DNA of 64,000 nucleotides from Bog-473 sp963777485 (GTDB lineage: Bacteria > Actinomycetota > Acidimicrobiia > Acidimicrobiales > RAAP-2), in NCBI GenBank assembly GCA_963777485.1, contig CAVZQP010000004.1, forward strand, positions 310,001-374,000, given 5' to 3'. The translations under genes were made by a program, and so were the position numbers. Below are positions 7,817 through 16,240 of the stretch, one piece after another. Each line of letters begins with the position of its first letter. The first letter of the stretch is position 1. The notes under the pieces are model-generated. The model was not told the origin of the DNA, did no database searches, and worked only from the letters and a program-made list of their open reading frames with translations.

Positions 7817-8848
7817 TCAATCGACGATCACCACGTTGCGACCCATTGTCGCACGCGCCTCCATTGCGCCGACGACCTCGGGCAGCGCAGAAAATGACGA
7901 CGTCGAGCCGACAATCGGGCGAATCGTCCCGGCTGCGATCATTTCCAAGAGATCCTCGTGGAGCCGCACGCCGTCAGCGTGCGACGGGAAGTTGAGTCCG
8001 GTCGCGCGTTTGAATGCGAGCGCATCCTCCGTGTACGCGTGGCAGACGCCCACGAGCGAAAAGTTGCCGAACAAGACCGGCCTCGGCACGATCCCCTCGT
8101 CTTCGGCCTCGATCCCGGACGCGAAGCCGACGAGCAGATGGCGGCCTCCGAATGCCATGCACCGAAACGTTTCGAGCGTGGTAGCTCCACCGACGGTATC
8201 GAACGCCACGTCGACGCCCCGCCCACCGGTCGCGTCGAGGACGCGCGCAACGAAGTCGTCTTGTCGATAGTCAATTGCAACGTCGGCGCCGAGCTCGGTG
8301 GCGAACCGAAGCTTTTCCGGGGCGCCCGCAGTCGCGATCACCCGGGCCCCGCGTGCGCACGCGAGTTGTACGGCGGCCGAGCCCGCTCCCCCAGCAGCGG
8401 CGTGCACGAGCACAGTGTCGTCTGCCGTGAGGCGGGCACGTTCGTAGAGCGCCAACGACGACACATGGAACGGCATGTAGACCGATGCGGCGGTTGCGGT
8501 GTCCATATCGTCTGGCATCGCGAAGGTCATCGCGACAGGGGCAACTGCGACTTCTGCATACCCGCCGAAGGCACCGGTCGGAATCGCGCAGACGCGCAGG
8601 CCGATCATCCCCTCACCGCCCTCGCCTGCCGCACGTACTCGGCCGAGAACTTCCATACCAGGGACGTACGGCGGCTCGATCGGCACGGTGCGGTACCGGC
8701 CGCGGATCCCGTCGATGTCGTTGAAATTGATCGTGATCGCCTCCACCGCGATCTGCACTTCGCCGGGTCCGGGCTCAGGCGCATCCATCTCGGCCACCCG
8801 AAGCACGTCGGCCGGTGCACCGAATTCCTGAGCCAGCCAGGTTTTCAT
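7817..8848 (-). CDS. MDR-superfamily NAD(P)H:quinone oxidoreductase-like protein
   Basis: A 343-residue zinc-free medium-chain dehydrogenase. An N-terminal GroES-like domain (NFNDIDGIRGRY, about residues 40-51) is followed by a Rossmann domain with the dinucleotide motif HAAAGGAGSAAVQLA (about 150-164), as in quinone oxidoreductases and crotonyl-CoA-type reductases. AGGAGG precedes the ATG at 8848. These enzymes reduce quinones, enones or enoyl thioesters with NADPH; the substrate here is not predictable. A second MDR gene lies just downstream in the same direction (next 5' gene at 9917), so the two may be paralogues expressed together. Confidence 0.9.
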   Translation of the reverse strand: MKTWLAQEFGAPADVLRVAEMDAPEPGPGEVQIAVEAITINFNDIDGIRGRYRTVPIEPPYVPGMEVLGRVRAAGEGGEGMIGLRVCAIPTGAFGGYAEVAVAPVAMTFAMPDDMDTATAASVYMPFHVSSLALYERARLTADDTVLVHAAAGGAGSAAVQLACARGARVIATAGAPEKLRFATELGADVAIDYRQDDFVARVLDATGGRGVDVAFDTVGGATTLETFRCMAFGGRHLLVGFASGIEAEDEGIVPRPVLFGNFSLVGVCHAYTEDALAFKRATGLNFPSHADGVRLHEDLLEMIAAGTIRPIVGSTSSFSALPEVVGAMEARATMGRNVVIVD

Positions 8849-8939
8849 GTCGCGCCTCCTCCCGATTGTTCAAGCGGGTGCGCGCGCCGCACACCCAAGA
8901 GTCCCGGCGAGTGGGATCGCAGGACATGGACGTCAGTGA

Positions 8940-9917
8940 TCACCACACCATGACCATCTTCCCTATCACCGACCGGTCCGCCAGGCGCTGCAGCGCGGAA
9001 GGGAGATCGTCGAAAGGGACCTGGGTGGTCACCGCGTTCTGCAGCTGACCAGAGGAAACGAGGTTGGAAAGTTCGGCATGTATGGCGTCGAGTTCGTCCC
9101 GGCTGTAGTCACCGGCGTAGACGCCGACCAGGGATGTGTTCGTGACGACCAGGTTGCTCGTCTTGATCCGGGCCCAGGACCCACTCGCGAATCCGACGGC
9201 CAGCAGCCGACCGTGGCGAGCGAGAGCTGTCGCCGCCTCCTCGGCAACCGGACCGCCGGCCGGGTCGTACACGACATCCACTCCGCGGCCGTCCGTCATC
9301 ATCCGCAGTCGACTTGCCAGGTCTCCGTCTCGATGGTTGATGGTCTCGTCCGCGCCCATGCCACGGCAGAACTCAGCCCGGGCCGCATCGCTCACGACCG
9401 CGACCACCCGGGCTCCGAGGGCTCGACCCATCTGGACGGCTGCGATCCCGCTGCCCCCGGCAGCTCCGATCACCGCGAGCCACTGGCCCGGTTCAAGGCG
9501 AGCGCGGTCGACCAGACCTATCCATGCGGTGAGATGGGGTATCCAGAAGCCGGCGGCGTCGGCGTCGCCCAGCCCGGACGGAACCGCGAAGGAAGTGCGT
9601 GCGGGAGCGAGGCATTCCTCGGCGAACGAACCGCTCCCCTCCGTGAAGCTGGTGGTCGACATGACCTTCGTTCCGAGGGCTATGTCGACGTCCGGACCCA
9701 CGGCACTGACCACGCCGGTGCCCTCTTGCCCCGGTGTGAAGGCCCCGGGTGGTGTGAGCGGGTAGGTGTGCCGGCACATCAGCACATCGGGTAGTCCGAT
9801 TCCCGCCGCGGTCACCCGGACACGGATCTGCCCCGGACCGGGCTCGGGAAGAGGGACGTCGGCAAGGCTCAGGACCTCAGACGGCTCTCCCGGACGGTCG
9901 ACTCGCCACGCTCGCAT
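8940..9917 (-). CDS. MDR-superfamily NAD(P)H:quinone oxidoreductase-like protein
   Basis: A 325-residue medium-chain dehydrogenase with GroES-like N-terminal half and Rossmann motif AVIGAAGGSGIAAVQMGRAL. It lacks the Cys/His set of a catalytic zinc site, so it belongs with the quinone-oxidoreductase group. The start at 9917 (MRAWRVDRPGEP) is chosen because GGAGG lies just upstream; a longer in-frame version to 9968 has no such signal. It is 91 bp upstream of the other MDR gene on the same strand and shares its architecture. Substrate unknown; an enoyl-CoA or xenobiotic enone reductase role would suit the catabolic surroundings. Confidence 0.9.
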   Translation of the reverse strand: MRAWRVDRPGEPSEVLSLADVPLPEPGPGQIRVRVTAAGIGLPDVLMCRHTYPLTPPGAFTPGQEGTGVVSAVGPDVDIALGTKVMSTTSFTEGSGSFAEECLAPARTSFAVPSGLGDADAAGFWIPHLTAWIGLVDRARLEPGQWLAVIGAAGGSGIAAVQMGRALGARVVAVVSDAARAEFCRGMGADETINHRDGDLASRLRMMTDGRGVDVVYDPAGGPVAEEAATALARHGRLLAVGFASGSWARIKTSNLVVTNTSLVGVYAGDYSRDELDAIHAELSNLVSSGQLQNAVTTQVPFDDLPSALQRLADRSVIGKMVMVW

Positions 9918-10167
9918 CAAACCTCCACTCCTTGTCTCGTACCTCCCGGACAGGGATGAGCACGTCATTGTGCCTCCGTCTGAATCCGGTCATCGTCCTA
10001 CGGAGTTGGAGCGACCTCGGCACGAGCGCAACAGCCATTCTGATCGTCGGTCCGATTGGCTAACTATTCGGCCGGTTGTGGCAGAGCGGAGCAGCCAGGG
10101 CGTCCCCGCACGACACCCGCCAGAAATGGGTGCATGCGCCAGCGCAGGCCTCACGAGACGGCCCACC

Positions 10168-10213
10168 CCGCTCTTTCAAAGTGGCGGCATGTGCTCGAAT
10201 CGCGTTGGGCGGC
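10168..10213 (+). other. degenerate tRNA-Glu(TTC)-like remnant
   Basis: The stretch holds an anticodon arm CCGCT-CTTTCAA-AGTGG with anticodon TTC, then a T-arm-like segment and a partial 3' acceptor. Positions 10180-10213 match the 3' half of the intact tRNA-Glu (7731-7764) at 24 of 34 bases by hand alignment. The T loop reads CTCGAAT, the T stem needs G-U pairs, and no matching 5' acceptor was found upstream, so it should not make a functional tRNA. It lies in a 316-bp gene-free stretch (9918-10233) in which I see nothing else convincing. Confidence 0.5.
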
Positions 10214-10233
10214 GTCTTGTGCTGTCGCTGGGG

Positions 10234-10704
10234 TCATGAACAACATGTCCAGAGACCTGGGTGACAATTCGAAAGCCGCTCTGTGACGTTCCGCATGGAC
10301 GGCTGAAGGTGGGTACTGATGCGGCATGCGAGTGGATCGCAGCCCACGTTGGCCAGGTGGTCGTGCAGGAGATCAGCGGCTCGCTTGGCATCGTCGGCCC
10401 CGGCCTCCCAGACCACTTGGGCGTGATGCCGTTCCCAATTCATCTGATGGCGCGAAGGGCCGTGAACGGCGCGACCGCCAAGCGCGTTGAGATCGGCGAT
10501 GGCGAGCCCGAACTCGGGGTCGGCGAGAACGGCAAGCTCGAGCAGCACTATTGCTTGGCGGCAGTCCACAGCATTTTGCGCCTCGCGGTAGCGCGCCGCC
10601 GCTTGCAGGTTCGCCGTGACAGCACGACCGTGATCCTCGACAGAAAATGTGAAGGTGGCCGAGCCCGCAGAGGGAGTTTGGCGCCGGCCAAGGGTTTCAT
10701 CCAT
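10234..10704 (-). CDS. short TPR-like protein, possibly truncated
   Basis: A 156-residue frame with plausible coding character. Its helical repeats (DCRQAIVLLELAVLADPEF, then RHHAQVVWEAGADDAKRA) resemble the start of a family of about 400-residue actinobacterial TPR proteins. Similarity seems to stop after DPLACRIS, where that family would go on with further helices, so this may be a decayed remnant or a natural short form. It begins 50 bp downstream of the SARP regulator gene on the same strand and could be co-transcribed. The start ATG 10704 has only a weak ribosome-binding site. Function unknown. Confidence 0.45.
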   Translation of the reverse strand: MDETLGRRQTPSAGSATFTFSVEDHGRAVTANLQAAARYREAQNAVDCRQAIVLLELAVLADPEFGLAIADLNALGGRAVHGPSRHQMNWERHHAQVVWEAGADDAKRAADLLHDHLANVGCDPLACRISTHLQPSMRNVTERLSNCHPGLWTCCS

Positions 10705-10754
10705 GGCACCACCGTGAACTGGTGGCCTGACGAGATGCTGAGGTGGTGCTGAAC

Positions 10755-13700
10755 TCAGGCCGGTTCGAGCCCGTAGGCGGCCACCAGAGCCTCGACGTCC
10801 GGTTCGTCGAGCGTGGCGGCCAGAAAGGCCGTGGACCGGCCAACCCGGCTCCGCTGGTCGAGGACGTCCGCGAAACGGGTCCTGTTCACCTCGGTGTCGG
10901 AGGCCGAAAGCGCCACTGCGGCTGCAACAGTGTCCGCCAGCACCGCGATCAAGGGGTCCGCGGCCTTCGCGGCACGCTCGTGCGCCTCTTGGGCATACCC
11001 ATCGGCGCCAGCGAGATCGCCAGCAGCGATGGACCACCAGGCCAGACCGATGAACGCCGAGGCCGACTCTGCAGGCAGGTCGGTGATGTCGTACATCGCT
11101 CTGGCCTCATCGAGCCAGCGCCGAGATGAGGCGAAGTCCCCGAGTCGGCGTGCCGACCCGGCCCGACCGATCAGCGCGGCGAAGTTCGCCAAGCCGGTCG
11201 TGGTGGTGATTGCGACTGCGAAGAGCTGCTCGGCCGCGGCGTCGTCCCCGAGTCGTGCTCGCAGTGCGGCCAGCCTGATGAGCCACATCGACTCGAAGTG
11301 CGTCATTCCCGCTGTGCGGCATGCAACGATGAGCTCTTCGTAGGCGTCAGCGGCAGCAAACAGACTGCCGCGCGACTCCTCCATGCCGGCCAGCATTCCA
11401 AGTCCGTAGAGGATCATCCAGTGATCGCCACAGGTGCGGAACGCCTGGACACTGGCCCGCAGCAAGGCCTCGGCCGCTTCGGCTTGACCCTGTGCCGCCA
11501 GGTTCCGAGCAGCGAACATGTCGTGCGTGGCGAGGTTCCACGGCTCGTCCCCCTCCTTGGCCAGGGGGAGCGCCTCGGCCAGAGCGGCTTGAGACCCTTC
11601 GAAATCGCCGAGGCGCGTCAGGATCTCGGCGAGGAGCAGCAGTGCCCCGCCCAGATCCGGCGAAGCGGCGTGGCGCAGGTCGGAGACGGCCTGCTGCATT
11701 GCATCGAGAGCTGCGATCGGGCCGAGGACGACGATGCCGAAATATGCCTGGTAACCAGCCGCATATCCACGAAGGCCTCCACACGAATCCGAGGGGTCGA
11801 CAGCCATGGCGTCGCTCGACCAGCGGTAGCCCTCGTGAAAGTCAGCCCGCAAGAACCACAGGTACGCGACGGCGCCGACCAGGGCCAGGGCGGACGGAGC
11901 GTCCCCGCGCGCAATGGACCAGTCCAATGCTGCCCGAAAGTTGTCCAACTCGGCCTCAAGCCGCGCCCGCCACTCGATTCCCAGTGGCCCACGCAGACCC
12001 GGTCTTCCCTCTTCGGCGAACTGGAGGTACCAGGCGGCGTGCCGCGCTTGGATCTCGTCCATTTCGCCGGAGTCGGCGAGGTGCTCGCGGGCGTATTGCC
12101 AGAGGGTCTGGAGTTGTGAGTAGCGCGCCATGGTCGGGCCGACGTCGACGGTAACAAGGGACTTGTCGACCAGACGGCTGAGGACATCGAGAATTTCGTT
12201 TCGAGGTACTTGGTCATCGGCACAGACGGCTTCGATAGCCGCGAGATCACAGCCGCCGGTGAAGACCGAAAGACGAGTGAAGAGCCGCTGTTCGTCCTCG
12301 AACAGGAGGTCGTAGCTCCAGTCCACCACCGCCCGAAGGGTTTGTTGACGGGGCAGAACCGTGCGGGCGCCGCTGGACAGCACGCGGAAGCGATCATCGA
12401 GTCGTTCCGCCAGCGTGGACAGAGGAAGGGCACGGAGCCGGGCCGCAGCGAGCTCGATAGCCAAGGGAAGGCCATCCAGCCGACGACAGATACCTTCGAT
12501 GACATCGCGGGCGTCCGCTTCGGCGCTGAATCCTGGTTGTACCGCCCGAGCCCGATCAACGAAGAGCTCAACGGCGGCCGTTACGGGCAAGCCCATCATC
12601 GGCACCAAGACTTCACCGGGAACTCCGAGCGGCTCGCGGCTTGTTGCGAGCATTTGTATACCCGGCAACGAGCCGACGAGTGTGTCGGCCAACGCGGCCG
12701 CCTGATCGATCACGTGTTCACAGTTGTCGAACACAACGATCAGCGATCGATCAGCGAGGTGCTGGAGGATGAGCCCGGTAGTCGATCCGGGCGAGTGCGG
12801 GTTTCCGAGTGCAGATGCGCCGGCCATGAGTGCTCCAGCCACGGCCGGCGCAACACCTTCAGGCTCGGTGACACCGGCCAGCTCGACGAGCCAAGCGCCG
12901 TCTTCGTACTGGTCGCTCAGGGAGTCGGCCACTTCGACTGCCATTCGGGTCTTGCCAACCCCGCCGGGGCCAACGAGTGTCACGAGTCGGCTAGAGAGAA
13001 CCGTCTCGCGAAGCGCCGCGACCTCATTTTGGCGTCCGACGAAGCTGCTTAACCGCTTGCGCAGGTTGCCGGCTGCGCCGGCGCTCGAATCCGGCCCGGG
13101 TGGAGCCGAAGCGTCCAGGTTGAGCGTCAGGTCCTGGGCCAAAATGCGCGACTCGAGCTCCCGGAGGGCCACTCCAGGGTCGATCCCGAGCTCCTCGACC
13201 AAGAGGTCATGGATCTCGGTGTACGCCCGCAGGGCGTCGGCCTGTCGTCCGTCCCGATACAGAGCGAGGATGAGCAATTCCCGCAGACGCTCGCGCATGG
13301 GATGTTCCCGGCAGAGGGCCTCCATCCGGGTGATGACCTCCCTGTGACGGCCGAGAGCCAGGTCGGCCTCGGCACTCGCCTCGAGGGCGACGAGGGTCAA
13401 CTCGTCCAGATGTGCCCGCTCGGCATCGGCGAAGCCGGCATAGGCGAACTCGGCCAGAGGCTCACCACGGCGCAATTGGAGCGCTTCGTCCAGCACGGCC
13501 GACGCCAGCTCCACGCTGTCCTCCTCCAAGAGCCGCCGCCCCTTGGCCACGAGCACTTCGAATCGAGCGGCGTCCAAGTCGTCAGGACCAATGGCCAGCG
13601 CATAGCCCGCCTCGCTGGTGAGGATTGCGGCGGCACCAAGTGCTCGCCGCAACTGGGCGATCTGTGCCTGCAGGGCATTGGCCGGATTGGCCGATTGCCC

Positions 13701-13856
13701 GTCCTCCCATAGGGCGTCAATGAGCCGGTCCGCAGGGACCGGCTTGCCGCGATGTAGTGCCAAAAGAGCCAACAGGGCTCGCTGCTTCGTGCCTCGGACC
13801 TGGACCTTCACACCCCTCTCGGCCACCTCGAACTCGCCAAAGACCCTGACCTCCAC
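10755..13856 (-). CDS. AfsR/SARP-type regulator: BTAD, NB-ARC ATPase and TPR domains
   Basis: A 1033-residue multidomain regulator. Residues 1-90 form an OmpR-like winged helix (RGTKQRALLALLALHRG), 95-245 a bacterial transcriptional activator domain, 270-520 an NB-ARC-type ATPase with Walker A GPGGVGKTR (296-304) and the LVVFDNCEH-type Walker B, and the rest (about 640-1033) TPR-like helices. AfsR-like proteins activate promoters through the winged helix, gated by nucleotide-dependent oligomerisation and TPR partner sensing. It is divergent from an ABC-2 transporter, with a 145-bp shared region that contains a long inverted repeat. Control of that transporter and of itself is a reasonable inference. 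Confidence 0.92.
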   Translation of the reverse strand: MEVRVFGEFEVAERGVKVQVRGTKQRALLALLALHRGKPVPADRLIDALWEDGQSANPANALQAQIAQLRRALGAAAILTSEAGYALAIGPDDLDAARFEVLVAKGRRLLEEDSVELASAVLDEALQLRRGEPLAEFAYAGFADAERAHLDELTLVALEASAEADLALGRHREVITRMEALCREHPMRERLRELLILALYRDGRQADALRAYTEIHDLLVEELGIDPGVALRELESRILAQDLTLNLDASAPPGPDSSAGAAGNLRKRLSSFVGRQNEVAALRETVLSSRLVTLVGPGGVGKTRMAVEVADSLSDQYEDGAWLVELAGVTEPEGVAPAVAGALMAGASALGNPHSPGSTTGLILQHLADRSLIVVFDNCEHVIDQAAALADTLVGSLPGIQMLATSREPLGVPGEVLVPMMGLPVTAAVELFVDRARAVQPGFSAEADARDVIEGICRRLDGLPLAIELAAARLRALPLSTLAERLDDRFRVLSSGARTVLPRQQTLRAVVDWSYDLLFEDEQRLFTRLSVFTGGCDLAAIEAVCADDQVPRNEILDVLSRLVDKSLVTVDVGPTMARYSQLQTLWQYAREHLADSGEMDEIQARHAAWYLQFAEEGRPGLRGPLGIEWRARLEAELDNFRAALDWSIARGDAPSALALVGAVAYLWFLRADFHEGYRWSSDAMAVDPSDSCGGLRGYAAGYQAYFGIVVLGPIAALDAMQQAVSDLRHAASPDLGGALLLLAEILTRLGDFEGSQAALAEALPLAKEGDEPWNLATHDMFAARNLAAQGQAEAAEALLRASVQAFRTCGDHWMILYGLGMLAGMEESRGSLFAAADAYEELIVACRTAGMTHFESMWLIRLAALRARLGDDAAAEQLFAVAITTTTGLANFAALIGRAGSARRLGDFASSRRWLDEARAMYDITDLPAESASAFIGLAWWSIAAGDLAGADGYAQEAHERAAKAADPLIAVLADTVAAAVALSASDTEVNRTRFADVLDQRSRVGRSTAFLAATLDEPDVEALVAAYGLEPA

Positions 13857-13893
13857 GACCCCACCGTACGACGGACGCCGCCACCGTCTGGGA

Positions 13894-13932
13894 GAGCCAC
13901 TGACGGTCGACGCTTTCTCATCTCAGTGGCTC
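13894..13932. promoter_or_regulatory. long inverted repeat in divergent promoter region
   Basis: GAGCCACTGA (13894-13903) and TCAGTGGCTC (13923-13932) are perfect 10-bp inverted arms separated by 19 bp. The element lies 38 bp from the SARP start and 69 bp from the ABC transporter start. Arm centres are about 29 bp apart, close to three helical turns, which would suit a dimeric regulator or looping. The SARP itself is the obvious candidate ligand, though SARPs more often use direct repeats. Confidence 0.45.
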
Positions 13933-14001
13933 GGCAGTCATTCCTCAGGGTCGGGGCGGAAGCTGCCTCCAGAGCCCAAGACATCGAGGAAAGGAAGCAA
14001 C

Positions 14002-14931
14002 ATGATCGAGGCAAAGCATCTGACCAAGCGATACGGCAAGACAGTCGCCGTCGACGAGGTCTCCTTCACCGTGAAGCCCGGGCAGGTGACCGGCTTTCTC
14101 GGTCCCAATGGAGCCGGCAAGTCGACAACGATGCGCATGGTCCTGGGCCTGGACACTCCGAGCTCAGGCCAGGTCCTTGTCGATGGCAGGCCATATAACG
14201 AGCTGGCCGATCCTCTGCGGTCGGTTGGTGCGCTCCTGGACGCCGGCGCCATCGTTGGTGGCCGTAGTGCCGCCAACCACCTCACGTGGCTCGCGGACAG
14301 CAACGGCATCGCGCGTCGCCGGGTGTCCGAAGTGCTCGAAATCGTCGGACTCAGCGAGGTGGCTGACAAGCGGGTTGGGTCCTTCTCGCTCGGGATGAAC
14401 CAGCGTCTCGGCATTGCCGCCGCCCTACTCGGTGACCCCGAGACCGTGATGTTCGACGAACCGATCAACGGTCTCGACCCGGAGGGCATCCTCTGGATCC
14501 GGAATCTCATGAAGTCGTTGGCGTCGGAAGGTCGAACGGTGTTCCTGTCGAGCCACCTCATGAGCGAGATGGCCCAGACCGCCGATCATCTCCTCGTGAT
14601 TGGCAGAGGTCGCATCATCGCCGACGCCAGCACCGACGAGTTCATCAACCGACACACGGCCCCGAGCGTCCGGGTCCGAGCCCTTCAGCAGACCGAACTC
14701 GCCGAGACTCTGGTTCGGCAGGGCGCCTCCGTGGACTGCGGAGCGGACGGGGCCATGGTCGTGACGGGGTTGGACTCGGTTGCCATCGGGGGCACCGCCT
14801 CTGCACACGACATCACCCTCGTCGAGCTGGCCCCTCTCGGGTCGTCTCTCGAGGATGCGTATTTCGACTTGACCAAAGACCAAACCGACTACCACGCCGG
14901 CCAGCTGGCCGGCTCGAGCAAAGGAATCTGA
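14002..14931 (+). CDS. ABC transporter ATP-binding protein (ABC-2 type exporter)
   Basis: A 309-residue ATPase. Walker A is GPNGAGKS (residues 34-41), the signature is SFSLGMNQRL rather than LSGGQ, and Walker B is VMFDEPINGLDP. The SLGM-type signature is typical of BcrA/YxlF-like exporters used for antibiotic resistance or lipid export. ATG 14002 follows GAGGAAAGGAAG. It is followed after 1 nt by the permease gene. Probably a homodimer driving the permease; the cargo is unknown. Divergent from the SARP gene, which may control it. Confidence 0.93.
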   Translation: MIEAKHLTKRYGKTVAVDEVSFTVKPGQVTGFLGPNGAGKSTTMRMVLGLDTPSSGQVLVDGRPYNELADPLRSVGALLDAGAIVGGRSAANHLTWLADSNGIARRRVSEVLEIVGLSEVADKRVGSFSLGMNQRLGIAAALLGDPETVMFDEPINGLDPEGILWIRNLMKSLASEGRTVFLSSHLMSEMAQTADHLLVIGRGRIIADASTDEFINRHTAPSVRVRALQQTELAETLVRQGASVDCGADGAMVVTGLDSVAIGGTASAHDITLVELAPLGSSLEDAYFDLTKDQTDYHAGQLAGSSKGI

Positions 14932-14932
14932 C

Positions 14933-15763
14933 ATGAGCATTGCCACCCACACCATCGAAACAACGCACTTCGCTCAGGCCGCTCCGCCGGTGCGAACGAC
15001 GCAGATCAGCAGGGCACTCAAGTCGGAGTGGACAAAGCTTCGCACGTTGTCCTCTACGTGGCGGACGGCCGTCATTGCCGTGACCGTCTCCATCGCCTTG
15101 GGCGCCATTCTCTGTGTCTCCCAAGCCAACCAATGGGCCACGATGACCGCCCAGCAGCGGCACACGTTCGATCCGACAGCGTGCTCGTTGGGAGGCTTCT
15201 TCTTGGTGGGAGCCGTGTTGCTCGGGACGCTCGGGGTTCGGGCCGTGACGGCCGAGTATTCGACGAGGATGATCCGGTCCACCTTCACTGCTACGCCCAC
15301 GAGACGCAGGGTCCTCTCGGCGAAAGCTGCGGTCGTCGCCGCGTTCGTGTTTCCCGTCGCACTGCTCACTGCCTTCGTTAGCTTCGAGGTCGGTCAGCAC
15401 ATCTTCGCCGGCAAGCACCTCGAAGTGTCCTTGGGATCACCGGGCGTGCTGCAAGCGCTGGTATTCGCGGGTGTGGCCATCAGTCTCATTGCGGTCATCG
15501 GGGTCGGTCTCGGCGGGCTCATCCGCCACACCGCCGGTGCCACGACCGCACTCGTACTGGTCATCGTCGGAGGAGCGGTACTCGGCCAGTTCCTTCCGGC
15601 CGGCTTCCGTCAGTACTTGCCCGGAACCGCGCTCGAAGCGTCCGTCACGGTCAACCATTCACCTGGACTCCTGAGTCCCGGATCCGCCATCGTCGTTCTC
15701 GGCGTTTTCGCCGCCATCGTCTTTGGGGCGGCATCGATCCGGATGGCGCACCGTGATGCGTAA
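14933..15763 (+). CDS. ABC-2 type transporter permease
   Basis: A 276-residue integral membrane protein with about six hydrophobic segments. After a soluble N-terminus comes LKSEWTKLRTLSSTWRTA, the amphipathic elbow common in ABC-2 permeases, then segments near residues 45-62, 82-102, 120-145, 165-190, 200-222 and 245-268. It starts 1 nt after the stop of the ATPase gene, so the two form one transporter. No substrate clue. A strong hairpin 43 bp downstream probably ends the unit. Confidence 0.88.
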   Translation: MSIATHTIETTHFAQAAPPVRTTQISRALKSEWTKLRTLSSTWRTAVIAVTVSIALGAILCVSQANQWATMTAQQRHTFDPTACSLGGFFLVGAVLLGTLGVRAVTAEYSTRMIRSTFTATPTRRRVLSAKAAVVAAFVFPVALLTAFVSFEVGQHIFAGKHLEVSLGSPGVLQALVFAGVAISLIAVIGVGLGGLIRHTAGATTALVLVIVGGAVLGQFLPAGFRQYLPGTALEASVTVNHSPGLLSPGSAIVVLGVFAAIVFGAASIRMAHRDA

Positions 15764-15805
15764 CGGCTGAAGGGCTCCATTGATATGGAGTTCGGTTCAG
15801 AAGTC

Positions 15806-15838
15806 GGCAATGCTCCCGGTAAGTCCGGGGGCATTGCC
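15806..15838 (+). terminator. strong hairpin after the ABC exporter, terminator candidate
   Basis: GGCAATGCTCCCGG (15806-15819) pairs with CCGGGGGCATTGCC (15825-15838) over 14 bp with one G-T pair and a 5-nt loop. There is no U-tract, which is common in high-GC actinobacteria. It separates the exporter genes from the cobalamin riboswitch. Between 15839 and 16040 I see nothing else. Confidence 0.5.
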
Positions 15839-16039
15839 GCGTGTGATGGTCACTGCAGTCGCTCAGACGCAGGACGGATCCCCGAACGAGCGAGGGCGGA
15901 ACTCTTCCATTGCACCCGATCGGACGGCACTCGAGACGCAGGCGGCCGTCACCAAAGCACGACGGGAAGAGGGCTGAGGCCGGCACAAGCCGGGAAACTC
16001 GCCGGTGGGCTACGGTGATGGCTGCTCCGGCCCTATGCC

Positions 16040-16145
16040 GGGGCGGCACAGATTCAGCGAAGTCCGGTCGAATTCCGGCGCTGTCCCGCAATGGTGAGGC
16101 TCCCTGCGACAAAGGGGGCGAGCCCAGACGCCTGACCTGTGTCGA
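16040..16145 (+). promoter_or_regulatory. cobalamin riboswitch aptamer
   Basis: The conserved core is recognisable: CGAAGTCCGGTCGAATTCCGG, then CTGTCCCGCAATGGTGA, then a B12-box-like GCCCAGACGCCTGACCTG. A closing P1 helix can be drawn between GCACAG (16046-16051) and CTGTGT (16137-16142). The aptamer is rather compact, about 100 nt. It precedes a gene set wholly devoted to corrinoid uptake and remodelling, so repression by adenosylcobalamin or another cobamide is expected. Exact borders are approximate. Confidence 0.9.
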
Positions 16146-16154
16146 CGCAACCAG

Positions 16155-16235
16155 TCCTCGGAGGAAGGGCGGTTCGTTCGGCCCCCCATCGGGAGTCGGA
16201 TCGGGCGCACTTCGTCCTCCGTAACCGATGGAGGA
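16155..16235 (+). promoter_or_regulatory. riboswitch expression platform with Shine-Dalgarno sequestration
   Basis: TCCTCC (16215-16220) can pair with GGAGGA (16230-16235), which contains the ribosome-binding site for the start codon at 16241, across a 9-nt loop. An upstream copy of GGAGGA (16160-16165) can compete for the same TCCTCC and free the ribosome-binding site. This is a mutually exclusive on/off arrangement and indicates translational control of the operon. Pairings were found by eye. Confidence 0.65.
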
Positions 16236-16240
16236 TGAGC

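Noticed and set aside
10261..10752. A 163-codon plus-strand frame downstream of the tRNA-like remnant
   Set aside because: It overlaps the TPR-like minus-strand frame, which has better family resemblance; the plus frame shows no domain and ends within the SARP unit.
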